Origin: Tetrapisispora phaffii CBS 4417
Lineage: Eukaryota; Ascomycota; Saccharomycetes; Saccharomycetales; Saccharomycetaceae
NCBI RefSeq assembly: GCF_000236905.1
Contig: NC_016522.1
Coordinates: forward strand, 992,001-1,056,000
DNA length: 64,000 nt
Reading direction: 5' to 3'
Of this stretch, positions 31,732 through 41,328 are shown one piece after another. How positions within the stretch are numbered: position 1 is the stretch's first letter; every line of letters begins with the position of its first letter. Below the pieces are notes generated by a model. It ran no database searches. It was given only the letters and a program-made list of their open reading frames with translations, and had not been told where the DNA came from. Position numbers and translations under genes: made by a program.

Positions 31732-34674
31732 TTAAGTAAGCTTCTTTACATCGACGGGGATGTCAATCATTGCGACACCTGCATGATGTTCAAATTTTAC
31801 ATAGACTCTAACTAAATAAAACCTTGCACATAAACAACTTTCAAAACTCGGTATCAGTGTTTCTTTAATGTCGGGTGCATATTCGATGTTCACACTCAAT
31901 TCACGTTCGTATTGGAGTTGTTTACATTGAACCCAATCGTGGGTTAATTGGTCTTTCATTCTAGATTGGGTAGATGCTTTAGATGAAGTATGCTGGGTGC
32001 TTCCACTAAAAGTAGCACTCAATATGTTTGTGCCGCCACTTCTTGAAGGATATAAACTGCCAACAGAAGTTGAACTATTACCTGCTGAATGAATATTACT
32101 GTTTGCAGATATAGAATCGGATTGAGACTTTAGTGTATCAACTTGCTTCTTGAATATATCATTTAGTTGAATGATAGAGATATTCAAATTTGCAATACTT
32201 TCAATATCATTATGTAATTGGCCCGATATGAAATCACTAAATTTAATTTCACGAGAACTTGTAAATGTCCTTGAAGAATTATATAATTCATTTAATTCGG
32301 CCAAGTTCTCATTGAATTTTTTCTTATAAGTTTTGATTTTTTGAACATACTCTGAGAATAAGGATTGAGTAGTTTTCATTTTCTTTTCATTCATTAGTAA
32401 ATCCTGCTCTAGTTTAACAGGAATTGAGTTATCAGATTTAACAGTTATACATATCAGTTCCGTGGTAACAGAATGAATATCTGGAGGGTCGTGTGGCATA
32501 CTGTTATTTGATTGTATACATGTTAGGTGAATGTCTAATTTCGATAATAAGTCTTTTTCATCGTCTGGTATTGTACTCTGCAAATTATTCCAATTCTCTT
32601 GATTATAAGAATTTTTGTTTTCATAAACATTGGTCTTTCTTAATAATGATGGCGACCAATAAGGCAATGACTGTTTGGGTACATCGCAAGTCAGTACGAT
32701 CAACCCTGCTTTTTCAGATTTTGTAGAAGTTGGAGAGGTTTTAGAAGCAGTAGATGACGATGAAGGTTGCGAAGATCCTAAAAATGTTGAAAATAAACTT
32801 GAGCTTGATTTTGGTTTGCTTTTAATTTTATAATTCAATTCACTCTCCACAAATTTGTCTTGTGGATGGAGGTTTTTCAAATCCTTTGAGCTGTTTAGTC
32901 CAGTATCACTACATTCTCTATTACTTATGTACATGTGACGAATTTTGCGTTCTAGTAATTCCTTTGACCCTAAGTTGGCTGTTCCTTCTAATGTTCCATA
33001 AACTTCTGTTCCACGGATATCTGAATTTGAAATTGGTTCTTTTTTCTCTAATTTTTGGAATATTCTATCTAAGGCCTCCAATCTTTCTTCTACTAATTTA
33101 ATAAGTTCATTTATTTGCTCTGTAGGTTTTTTATTGCTAATTTTTGAAGAAAATCCAAACGGTATCACTCTAATGTTGTAAACTTGTTCTTTCATTATAT
33201 TAAGTTTATGAGTTTTTATATCTTTTCCTACGATTCGAGCATCAACTGTATAATTAATCGACAAATTGTCGTCTAGCATGTCATATGTCAGAATTGGAGA
33301 ACCTTTAATACCCAAATGACCACAACCTAAAACATTGTTTACTTTTATACCGGAATACCTTCCATTATTTCTATATTTATCAATACCAAAACTTGGTGGT
33401 AATAAGCAATGCTGGAATTGCTCTTGTTTACAAGTAATGTCTAATAGTTGGTTTGGTAATTTGAACATAAAGAATTTCTTATATTTTTTACCTGGTTCCA
33501 AAACTCTATTATTATTTAAACCGATAATCGAATTATCATAGTCAACATCACCTGCCACTACATTGACACCTGAACTTAGAATCATATTACTATAAGACCA
33601 ACTTGCACTCAAGTCTACCATCCTTAAAAATCTTTTAACGGTTCTTTTCCCCTTAGTTCTATCAATAACTGAAGTATACGCTTCTAAAGTGACATAAAAC
33701 ATTTCAAATTTTAATGGTTGACTAGATCTATTTTCAATTATACAATAACCGTGTATAATATCACCCGAAGTATATTCTTTTAGAATAGATTCTTCTTCAG
33801 GCTTTTCATGTGGGAAAGATGCTTGTTTTGTAATACGAATATCGATTTCTACTGGAGTAGTCAATTTTGGTAAAGTGTATAATTTATCTATGAAAATATT
33901 ATCATTATCGTTCAAATCATCTTCTGGTGTGTTGCTATCTGTTCCTGGATCCCCAGATGTCCTAGAACTAATATTAGAAGCAATGCCATGCTGCATCGTT
34001 GGATATGGTTGGATATTTAAATGCTGTGTTGAGAGTGGATGTAAACTGTTGAGATTTGATGATGATAACGAGTGTAAATTTGTTCCTGAAAAATTCAATG
34101 GAGTGATGATATCTTCTCCATTAGGAACATTTTCTATGTTACTTGACGATGACAGTGTGATGTTAGTTCTATTGTATGAACATTGCTGTTGTTCAAGATT
34201 CAATAATTCTGGATGATCCTGCCTAGGCAAAATCGATTCCCTTTGTGTTTGAACCTCCTGGTAACTAGGTGGGAAGTCGTGTCTATCTGGATCTACATTA
34301 CCTTGTGGAATATGTCTATGCAAGGTATTGTACATTTCAAAAGATGGTAAAACATCCACAAAAGTATTACTATCGTTAGTTTGAAGATATAACGCTCCTT
34401 CATTGCTCGAACTTGACTCTTTATTGGTACTTGTTCCTGTAGAGGGAGTCATTCCATCTACATTGTTTAAAGATTGATCATTATTTTTCGATTTATAACT
34501 TCTCAGTAGATTCGACGCGGATGCACTTCTAATCCATTGCTTAGCTTCTTTACTCTTTGAAAGTGATGTTCTTAAGTTTGAAGAACTCGAATTGGCGGGG
34601 AGTCTCCCACGCAGCACATTTTCCGTATGTGCAGTTCTCAAAGGTGGACGTATAACATTATTCTGGCCTGTCAT
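31732..34674 (-). CDS. Rsp5 adaptor of the Bul1/Bul2 family
   Basis: Arrestin-like adaptor that brings the Rsp5 ubiquitin ligase to nutrient permeases such as Gap1. Length 980, against 976 for Bul1. The PPSY motif that binds Rsp5 WW domains is at 135-138 (HDFPPSYQE). The Bul N-terminal arrestin half starts at about residue 270 (IFIDKLYTLPKLTTPVEIDIRITK). The C-terminal domain includes the segment ending VYVKFEHHAGVAMIDIPVDVKKL. The N-terminal region and several loops are Ser/Asn-rich and probably disordered. It could derive from either BUL1 or BUL2. Neighbours COQ5 and CTK3 match the BUL2 side in S. cerevisiae. Confidence 0.93.
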   Translation of the reverse strand: MTGQNNVIRPPLRTAHTENVLRGRLPANSSSSNLRTSLSKSKEAKQWIRSASASNLLRSYKSKNNDQSLNNVDGMTPSTGTSTNKESSSSNEGALYLQTNDSNTFVDVLPSFEMYNTLHRHIPQGNVDPDRHDFPPSYQEVQTQRESILPRQDHPELLNLEQQQCSYNRTNITLSSSSNIENVPNGEDIITPLNFSGTNLHSLSSSNLNSLHPLSTQHLNIQPYPTMQHGIASNISSRTSGDPGTDSNTPEDDLNDNDNIFIDKLYTLPKLTTPVEIDIRITKQASFPHEKPEEESILKEYTSGDIIHGYCIIENRSSQPLKFEMFYVTLEAYTSVIDRTKGKRTVKRFLRMVDLSASWSYSNMILSSGVNVVAGDVDYDNSIIGLNNNRVLEPGKKYKKFFMFKLPNQLLDITCKQEQFQHCLLPPSFGIDKYRNNGRYSGIKVNNVLGCGHLGIKGSPILTYDMLDDNLSINYTVDARIVGKDIKTHKLNIMKEQVYNIRVIPFGFSSKISNKKPTEQINELIKLVEERLEALDRIFQKLEKKEPISNSDIRGTEVYGTLEGTANLGSKELLERKIRHMYISNRECSDTGLNSSKDLKNLHPQDKFVESELNYKIKSKPKSSSSLFSTFLGSSQPSSSSTASKTSPTSTKSEKAGLIVLTCDVPKQSLPYWSPSLLRKTNVYENKNSYNQENWNNLQSTIPDDEKDLLSKLDIHLTCIQSNNSMPHDPPDIHSVTTELICITVKSDNSIPVKLEQDLLMNEKKMKTTQSLFSEYVQKIKTYKKKFNENLAELNELYNSSRTFTSSREIKFSDFISGQLHNDIESIANLNISIIQLNDIFKKQVDTLKSQSDSISANSNIHSAGNSSTSVGSLYPSRSGGTNILSATFSGSTQHTSSKASTQSRMKDQLTHDWVQCKQLQYERELSVNIEYAPDIKETLIPSFESCLCARFYLVRVYVKFEHHAGVAMIDIPVDVKKLT

Positions 34675-35734
34675 TGTTGTGCTAATATTATCGTGTATGT
34701 ATTTATGAATATGTCAGTATATCCTATTCTCATTAAATATAACTACTCTTTTCCCACTTCACTGAATGAATTTTTCTATATCGTATCCTAAAGTATCAGA
34801 GACAATAACTTTTAGAACATAAACTGTAGACGTACACTAGGCTGTCCCAGATGAGCTGGATCAGAATAGTATAGATAAGGGGGGGATTGAGCTTCTTACC
34901 AATCGATCCTGAGTTGAAATAAACAGACCAAACGAGTTAGTATATTAGTCTATATATATGTAGATTCTATTTTACGAAGTTCAAGAACACAATGTAGTCT
35001 CTATAAATAACCATACTGCCCCAGATGCTGGAGACCAGCTCTCAATCCCTGAACTATTAATAACAACATTATCAGAAAGTAAAGAAACAATACTTTCAAC
35101 AGGCATATCATCATTAAAAAAAGAATAAATTTTCTATCTTGATGCTGTTTCTTTTCCAAAGGTTTTCAAAATCGCCGTTGTGAAAGTGTCCACTTAGTAT
35201 TATTATTATATATATTGGAAAGCTGTGGTGATATCTCGTCTTTTCGGAATTGCTCATTTTGTCGGACGAATCTCGGAGCCCGAGAATGAAAAAAAGTATT
35301 GTTGCTCTCCACGGCCATATGTCAGCCAAGATCAATATTACATTATACTGGCGCGGTGTTGTGTGCACAGACAACTGGCGCAGTTAAGTGGACATGCGTG
35401 CGCGAGCTGGCTGGTCGCGTGCGGGCAATTGCGTGTACTGTTAGGACCCAGCATAACCTGTATCTCTGCGTGTTTCCTCTACTGGCATTCCGTTCCAGTG
35501 TGTATGCCGCAGGGGTAGAAAACGTTTTCTGCGCATTCTTCGCCGTTCCTGTTGCTTTTGCTACAAAAACCGGCACGGAGCAACTGTTCCTTGCCCCGCC
35601 GGTACCGGACTCCATTAGTGGACGGGTAATACTAATCAACCTCCAGCTCATCTGTTATATACTGTTAAATAAGGCTATATTGTATAATGTTCCATTGTTT
35701 GTATTGATGCTAGGCTATGCTATATTATATGCTG
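34675..35734. other. BUL promoter, CTK3 3' region and GC-rich island 2
   Basis: 1060 bp between minus-strand genes. The first half (34675-35200) is AT-rich and nearest the BUL start. From about 35230 to 35640 base composition jumps: 35381-35440 has 37 G+C in 60. Contained here are a 10-bp palindrome CCGGTACCGG (35599-35608), a TCTCGG/CCGAGA stem (35271-35285), two direct ACTGGCGC copies (about 35347 and 35374) and CGGGTAA (35623-35629), a Reb1-type site. Long open frames on both strands start at non-ATG codons and are not supported. Confidence 0.65.
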
Positions 35735-36682
35735 TTACATGGTCAGGTACGATTGCTGCGAGATATCGTGCAGTTCCTGCATATTGTTGAGGTCCTCTAT
35801 GGTCAGTTCTCCCGTGGTGTTGTCCCAAAGTTTCTCGAACTCATTGGCGCTCAACATCGACCTGTCTGTGTCCCTCTTAATGAACCACGAATGCTCTTTC
35901 AGTTTCTTGTGTCTCTCCCTGTCGTTCTCCATCCGGTGCAATGTTATCTGCGTTGCAGCTGTGCCTTGTTCCTGGCATGGGATAGGCTCGCTGTTGGCAA
36001 ATTGTTGGTAAAACAAGCGCTGTTTCCCAATTCTGTCATTTAAAAGTGTCAGCGTTGTTCTGAAGGATTTTTCGTAGTCTCCGGCGGTGTCTGCTTCGGT
36101 ATCTGGGACCGTGTACCACGCCTCGCTAATCTGGGTTGCGGAAGTGCTCGAATGTCTTTGGAAAGCTTGCCTCATCTGCTTCATCTCTTCATCACTTATA
36201 ATGTTCCCAGCCAGTTGGTTCATGTCCACAAATCTGTTTATGCATTCATTTAAGTTTACCAACGACTTTATTTCATTTCCAGGTAACATCAACATGTACA
36301 ATTTGTCAATTGATGCCAGCAGTACTTTGTTCAGAATGTGTTTTTTACTCTCCAGCCCGCCAGTACTGTTGTCAACTAGGTATTTCAGCATTTCAATCAG
36401 TTTACAATAATAGATCAGCACATTCAGTCTGTCTAGAGAATCCATCTTGCTTGTTGTATCAAAGAGACATTGTTGGAAATCTTCGTAGTGTTCATCGCAA
36501 CAAGTTACATAGAACTGAATAGGGTCGACAGCTGCAGTCTTGCTGCCAGACATGTTGATCGACCCGGATAAATTAAAACTGTCGCTGTTAGATCCTGGCG
36601 CGTAGGTAAGGATAGTGTTCAGCGTCTTTGATAAAGATTTCAAAACTTGAATAAATTTCAATCTCGCCTCAAAAGAATCCAT
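35735..36682 (-). CDS. CTK3: CTD kinase I gamma subunit Ctk3
   Basis: Subunit of CTDK-I (with kinase Ctk1 and cyclin Ctk2), which phosphorylates Ser2 of the RNA polymerase II CTD. The ATG at 36682 gives 315 residues (S. cerevisiae 296) and aligns with the S. cerevisiae start MDSLEARLQFIQVLKNL; five upstream codons to a TTG are ignored. The N-terminal CID-like helical domain has DSFEARLKFIQVLKSLSKTL, DPIQFYV, DFQQCLFDTTSKMDSLDRLNVLIYY. The C-terminal part has LLNDRIGKQRLFYQQF, LHRMENDRERHKKLKEHSWFI and ANEFEKLWD. The 3' end is slightly GC-enriched at the edge of island 2. Confidence 0.93.
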   Translation of the reverse strand: MDSFEARLKFIQVLKSLSKTLNTILTYAPGSNSDSFNLSGSINMSGSKTAAVDPIQFYVTCCDEHYEDFQQCLFDTTSKMDSLDRLNVLIYYCKLIEMLKYLVDNSTGGLESKKHILNKVLLASIDKLYMLMLPGNEIKSLVNLNECINRFVDMNQLAGNIISDEEMKQMRQAFQRHSSTSATQISEAWYTVPDTEADTAGDYEKSFRTTLTLLNDRIGKQRLFYQQFANSEPIPCQEQGTAATQITLHRMENDRERHKKLKEHSWFIKRDTDRSMLSANEFEKLWDNTTGELTIEDLNNMQELHDISQQSYLTM

Positions 36683-37506
36683 TTTTTCTGCAATCAATGC
36701 CCTGGCGAATATCGATGTTGTATGACTTTATGCTTCTTAGTTACTTCCAAGATTTACACCCTTAACTGACGTAAATACAGCTTTACATAGACTTACTTAC
36801 CGTTTAAATGTTTTATCTAAAGTTATAAATTGAAAGATTCATTGGAATCAATCCATATAGATATCGATATTTTGAAATTTCAACACGCAAATTTTGGATT
36901 CCGGGTAATTTTGACATCAATTCTTGGGTAGAAGACCGTATTACGACAGTATTTAAGTAATAGTCAACTCTAAGAGTGCAATCATTGAGTTGAATATGAC
37001 AACAGGAAGGACCTCTTGACACGGTAGTGTCTCTGACTTAAATGTACTCGTTTTCCATTACTTGAGATCAAAATATTCTAGATTTCGAGGGGGTTCCAGT
37101 GTCACTAGATGAGTAATTTGCACGATATGGCTGAACTGCAGGATAACTAACTCATAAGGGCATATATAGTAATTATGTTTACTTCAAATACTCTCTTACT
37201 CAATGATTTCTTGTGAGATAATGGGTACATTGTACTTTGTAAAGCAATTCAACTTTAAACAATGTCTGGCTTTATGATACGCCTAAAACACTCATTCCTG
37301 TAACTTGGAAGTGATAAATTTACTGGGCTCAGTTTGTATTAATAAAATAATAAAGTAACCTACATGATGAAGAAGTAAAACTAAGTGTGCCTTAATATAA
37401 TACAATTTGTTTTTGTCCATGCATTGCTCCTCATGCCATATCTGGTGTGTAACTATCAGGAGAAATATATAATACATGATATATATTTATATAAGAGATA
37501 TAAAAA
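36683..37506. other. CTK3 promoter and DAT1 3' region
   Basis: 824 bp between minus-strand genes. A Reb1-type site CCGGGTAA (36901-36908) lies about 220 bp upstream of the CTK3 start, a normal position for a nucleosome-positioning factor. A 69-codon frame at 36813-37022 begins with GTG and resembles nothing. Confidence 0.5.
36901..36908. promoter_or_regulatory. Reb1-type site (CCGGGTAA)
   Basis: Exact match to the Reb1 core CGGGTAA with the preferred preceding C, about 220 bp upstream of the CTK3 ATG. Function is inferred from the motif. Confidence 0.55.
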
Positions 37507-38451
37507 TCAACCATTATATGCATATTGATTATTTGCCATAGAGTCTGTATTCCTATTGTTCATAAAATGAGATATGTTCGCATTACCGTTTTGATCCACA
37601 TTACTGTGTAAATTCAAATTCATATTAGTATTTTGGTATGTATTCATTGGGAATGAGTTATTTGATATATTATTTTGAAACGACATTGTATCTCCAATAG
37701 CATGCAAGTGCGGTAACTCTACGTTGATGTTCGGCACATTCTGCTGATTGATGTTTAGTAAGTTTTTTGTTTGTATTGTGCTATTATTCATGAAATCGTC
37801 CTTCGGCAGATTCATCATTCTTTGTGAGAAGAATTTGTTGTTTTGTGCTTGCGATAAATTATTATTCTGATTCTGAGAGAGCATGTCCAACCTCGGTAAC
37901 GGCATCGTTGCCATATTTTGGATTGAAGCATTGTTAAAGGCAGAACTGGTTGCTCGTAATGGTATGTCATTAAATGTTGTGAACGTCGGACTTGTTGTAA
38001 GTTCCCTTAATGCATCCAGTGCCTCTAAATCTCTTGACGAGATGTTCCTGTTATTATTATAGTTGTTGTTGGTGATGACTCCATTGCCAGAGTCCATAGT
38101 AATCAGCGATCCATTTGGACCTGCCAACTCATGAACGGTCTGAAACCCACTTATAGGAGTGGTCAAGTAATCTTCTGTTTTAGGTTTCTTCTTCTTAACG
38201 TATTTCCTCTTGGGTTTTGCAGTCGCACTGGCAACCGCTGTTGCAGCCTTTGTAGAAGTCGTTTTCTTTGACCTCGCATTTTTAATATTCTTCCCACCAC
38301 CGGTTGCATTATGCACATTAACAGCCGTCCCCAAACTGCCATCCTTACGCCTCCTCCCGCTACCTGGTTTGCGTCCTTCACGTAGAGTCTTGCCCTTCCC
38401 TGGTTTCCTCCCACTCCCAGGCTTTCTTCCTTGAGCCAACGTCTTAGCCAT
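37507..38451 (-). CDS. DAT1: Datin, oligo(dA)-oligo(dT) binding protein
   Basis: AT-tract DNA-binding protein. The N-terminus is nearly identical to S. cerevisiae Dat1, with three GRKPG AT-hook-like pentads at 8-12, 14-18 and 26-30, which read the minor groove of A-tracts. Length is 314 against 248. An extra basic segment follows at about 53-93 (KKTTSTK, then KPKRKYVKKKKPK), and the conserved SSRDLEALDALRELT appears at about 140. The remainder is Asn/Gln-rich and probably disordered. Neighbours CTK3 and VAN1 fit the YML112-115 order; TAF8 (YML114C) is missing. Confidence 0.92.
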   Translation of the reverse strand: MAKTLAQGRKPGSGRKPGKGKTLREGRKPGSGRRRKDGSLGTAVNVHNATGGGKNIKNARSKKTTSTKAATAVASATAKPKRKYVKKKKPKTEDYLTTPISGFQTVHELAGPNGSLITMDSGNGVITNNNYNNNRNISSRDLEALDALRELTTSPTFTTFNDIPLRATSSAFNNASIQNMATMPLPRLDMLSQNQNNNLSQAQNNKFFSQRMMNLPKDDFMNNSTIQTKNLLNINQQNVPNINVELPHLHAIGDTMSFQNNISNNSFPMNTYQNTNMNLNLHSNVDQNGNANISHFMNNRNTDSMANNQYAYNG

Positions 38452-38840
38452 TGTACCGTATCAGTAGAGTCGTCCAATGCTTCACAGACACACAAAATTA
38501 ATTAAAGAGCAAGTAAAATAGATTCATACATACATACACATACATATATATATATATGTATATATATATTAATCAATTATACACCATCTACTTTGTCCCA
38601 CACATTAAAACCATCAATTTTATCGTGGTTTCCGTACAACAATTGCAAACGAAATGGAAACTCTTATATTAATTGAACAGAAACACAATAGATTCAATGA
38701 TTATACAACAAACGTCCAAGTTACTGGATCAAAATTAAAGTTTGGAATTCTAGACAGTACTCATATTCAGCACTTAATTACCATAATCACATACACATCA
38801 CACTATGCAAGTGATTGATTGAAACATAAAAAAGTTTCAG

Positions 38841-38868
38841 AAAATTTTTCAAAGTTTTGCGATGAGAT
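38841..38868. promoter_or_regulatory. RRPE plus PAC element pair
   Basis: AAAATTTTTCA (38841-38851; TGAAAAATTTT on the other strand) is an exact RRPE. GCGATGAGAT (38859-38868) is an exact PAC box. The close pairing is the hallmark of ribosome-biogenesis promoters bound by Stb3 and Dot6/Tod6, yet the nearest genes are DAT1 (400 bp away) and VAN1 (880 bp away), neither known for this control. Confidence 0.6.
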
Positions 38869-39369
38869 GAGATGAGACGGGAGGAATCAGTAAATGAGAC
38901 TGCAGGTGATGATAGTGAGTATATTAAATAGTGTACAAATGGAACAGTTTCGAACAGTTTAACTTTGCTGTAGAAGTTCGTTCTCTGTAACTCCGTGCTA
39001 CAAAGGGCCTTAGGAGTATGTATGTACTGAAAGTTGTTGTTGTCGCAGCTAATTTTCCAGGTTGGATGTTTGTATTCTCAACCTTGGGGACATGATTACC
39101 AAGCCACACACACGAACGCACATATACAAACAATTGCTACTCTAATTCTTGAGTCGCTGGTTTCTGTTCAATTGTAAACTGTGGATTGTGGATTGTAATG
39201 GTTGGTATATTTTGAGTGAGGTTGTGTGTGTTTTACTTTGTTCAGATTGTTGACGACCCTGAAGGTCTCGCGTTCTTGTTCCAATTGTTCGGGTCGGCCA
39301 GTTGTTAAAAGTTGAAAAATCAATATTTTGGAGGCCTATAACTTTGTGCTATCTACATCAAGAACTAAA

Positions 39370-39403
39370 CAACACCAAGATACTTTAAAATATCTTGGTG
39401 TTG
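39370..39403. repeat. 13-bp perfect inverted repeat, 8-nt loop
   Basis: CAACACCAAGATA, loop CTTTAAAA, TATCTTGGTGTTG. It lies about 350 bp upstream of the VAN1 ATG in AT-rich DNA, just before a TA tract. The stem is GC-balanced and longer than chance would easily give. Confidence 0.85.
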
Positions 39404-39444
39404 GGTTTTCCAATTGGTTATACTTTAGTTAATTCCATTGTATG

Positions 39445-39539
39445 TATATATATATATATATATATATANNNNNNNNNNNNNNNNNNNNNNNNNNNNNNNN
39501 NNNNNNNNNNNNNNNNNNNNNNNNNNNNNNNNNNNNNNN
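39445..39539. repeat. TA microsatellite running into an assembly gap
   Basis: Pure TA dinucleotides lead into N at 39469-39539. The unresolved bases are most simply an unsequenced TA tract. A second TA tract (39607-39630) lies 70 bp further on. Confidence 0.85.
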
Positions 39540-39750
39540 TAAATTAATTCTTGGTTGGTTGGTTTCGTTAACTTAGTTATTATTTAGTTACTTACTACTN
39601 TATGTATGTATATATATATATATATATATACATATCTATTGTAGGATTTCTATTGATTGTATATCGTAAGGTTTGTGGTTCCAATCTCGTTGCTCAGTTA
39701 GGTCCTTGGAAGGTTATTGGTGGCTTTGCTGGTTTTGGTCATTTGGCATC

Positions 39751-41328
39751 ATGAAATTTTCACCTTTGAAATTGTTCAGGTTTAGTAGAAACTCATATAA
39801 ACTACCTCTGTCTGAAAAGACAAAAGAGAAGAGGAAAAACAGGGACTTTAGGTTGTTACCAAAATATTCGAAGTTTAAAGTTACGAACTTTCGCGATAAG
39901 GTCTCTAATTTCAACGTGGCATTAAGCGTGATTCTACTATGCATCTTTATTGCGAAGACTATAAGCGTCAATGTCAGCATCTATAAGTACAATTCGTTTG
40001 TACATGAGGAAGAGACTGAGACAGTCACTTTCGATACTCAGGTGCTGACAGCACCCGAATACTATAACTACGATTTCCACGATTACAATCTGGACACCAT
40101 CTCAAAATACGATAAAGGTGTGAGACAGTATCTATTGGACACCTATAAGACCGATGATGTCAGTCAATTGAGTGTACAGGCGAAGGAAGCATACGATGCA
40201 GAATTGCCTAAATTGCTCAGTTCCTCTGTGGACATTTACGACATGAAAGACTTTTCCGGCACATCACACGGTGTCTCGTCAAGAGAACATGTTTTGTTAT
40301 GTATTCCTTTGAGAGATGCAGAAGATGTTCTGCCGTTGATGTTTAAGAATTTAATGAACCTTACTTATCCCCACGAATTAATTGATGTGGCTTTCTTGGT
40401 CAGTGACTGTTCTGAAAATGATCACACTTTGGAATCTCTGTTGCAATATACGCGTTTTTTACAAAATGGTACTTTACCTGATGTATTTGAAGAAATGGAC
40501 AAACTCGACGAAATGACCGACAAAGTCGTAGAAAACGCTGATGACTCGAAGTTGTACTTGAAATACATGAAGAAAGAATATCTACAGAGAGTTAAAGAAG
40601 CATTCAAATCACCATTTCATGAGAATTATGATAAACCATTCAGATCAATACAAATCTATAAGAAAGATTTTGGCCAAACTGTAGGACAGAGTTTCTCGGA
40701 CAGACACGACGTTAAAGTTCAAGGAATAAGAAGAAAATTGATGGGTAGAGCAAGAAATTGGTTGATGACAAATGCTTTAAAACCATATCATTCTTGGGTT
40801 TACTGGAGAGATGCCGACGTAGAGTTATGTCCAGGTACTGTTATTGAAGATTTGATGTCGAAAGACTTTGACGTCATTGTTCCAAATGTTTGGAGACCAC
40901 TGCCTGAGTTCATGAACAGTGAACAACCATACGATTTAAACTCTTGGATGGAATCAAGGGAAGCTATAGATTTAGCGAAAAAATTACATGAGGATGAAGT
41001 TATTGTAGAGGGTTATGCCGAATACCCAACTTGGAGAGTTCATTTGGCATACCTCAGAGAAAAGGATGGTGATCCAAACCAAGTCGTCGATGTAGATGGT
41101 GTCGGTGGTGTTTCCATTCTAGCAAGAGCAAGATTGTTTAGAGCAGGCGTACATTTCCCTGCATTCACTTTTGAAAACCATGCAGAGACTGAAGCTTTTG
41201 GTAAAATGGCCAAGAAAATGGGATTTAGAGTTGGCGGTTTACCACATTATACACTGTGGCATATATATGAACCTAGTGATGATGATCTGATGGCAATTGC
41301 AACTAAAGAAAAAGAACGCACAGCATAA
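39751..41328 (+). CDS. VAN1: Mannan polymerase I subunit Van1
   Basis: Type II cis-Golgi mannosyltransferase (GT62) that, with Mnn9, begins the long alpha-1,6 mannan backbone of N-glycans. The ATG at 39751 gives 525 residues (S. cerevisiae 535); the frame is open upstream to a TTG but the cytosolic tail aligns from this ATG. Features: a basic cytosolic tail, a signal-anchor at about 54-72 (VALSVILLCIFIAKTISV), the Anp1-family start HVLLCIPLRDAEDVLPLMF, metal-binding DxD in YWRDADVELCPG (Asp354, Asp356), and the conserved DVDGVGGVSILARARLFRAGVHFPAF. Intact. Confidence 0.96.
   Translation: MKFSPLKLFRFSRNSYKLPLSEKTKEKRKNRDFRLLPKYSKFKVTNFRDKVSNFNVALSVILLCIFIAKTISVNVSIYKYNSFVHEEETETVTFDTQVLTAPEYYNYDFHDYNLDTISKYDKGVRQYLLDTYKTDDVSQLSVQAKEAYDAELPKLLSSSVDIYDMKDFSGTSHGVSSREHVLLCIPLRDAEDVLPLMFKNLMNLTYPHELIDVAFLVSDCSENDHTLESLLQYTRFLQNGTLPDVFEEMDKLDEMTDKVVENADDSKLYLKYMKKEYLQRVKEAFKSPFHENYDKPFRSIQIYKKDFGQTVGQSFSDRHDVKVQGIRRKLMGRARNWLMTNALKPYHSWVYWRDADVELCPGTVIEDLMSKDFDVIVPNVWRPLPEFMNSEQPYDLNSWMESREAIDLAKKLHEDEVIVEGYAEYPTWRVHLAYLREKDGDPNQVVDVDGVGGVSILARARLFRAGVHFPAFTFENHAETEAFGKMAKKMGFRVGGLPHYTLWHIYEPSDDDLMAIATKEKERTA

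Larger units (their letters stand above)
38452..39750. other. Divergent DAT1-VAN1 intergenic region
   Basis: 1299 bp. Contents: TA microsatellite (about 38538-38570), adjacent RRPE and PAC elements (38841-38868), a 13-bp inverted repeat (39370-39403), a TA tract ending in an N gap (39445-39539), one isolated N at 39600, and a second TA tract (39607-39630). TAF8, which lies between DAT1 and VAN1 in S. cerevisiae, is not here. No protein gene is supported. Confidence 0.6.

Noticed and set aside
35299..35790. 163-codon frame with hydrophobic stretches in GC island 2
   Set aside because: Begins with TTG, overlaps the CTK3 3' end on the other strand, and the hydrophobic part coincides with a TA-rich segment. 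No homology recognised.
36813..37022. 69-codon minus-strand frame between CTK3 and DAT1
   Set aside because: Opens with GTG, short, no recognisable features, and covers the likely CTK3 promoter with its Reb1 site.
38906..39030. Possible C/D box snoRNA (GTGATGA ... CTGA) downstream of the RRPE-PAC pair
   Set aside because: The box-to-box distance is long, no terminal stem is visible around the boxes, and no rRNA-complementary guide was identified. Both boxes are short enough to occur by chance.
39673..39750. Extended N-terminus of VAN1 from a TTG (likewise small extensions for MSS2, MRF1, TMA17, COQ5, CTK3, ATR1)
   Set aside because: Nuclear yeast genes almost always start at ATG, and the family alignments begin at the downstream ATG in each case, so the extensions were trimmed.
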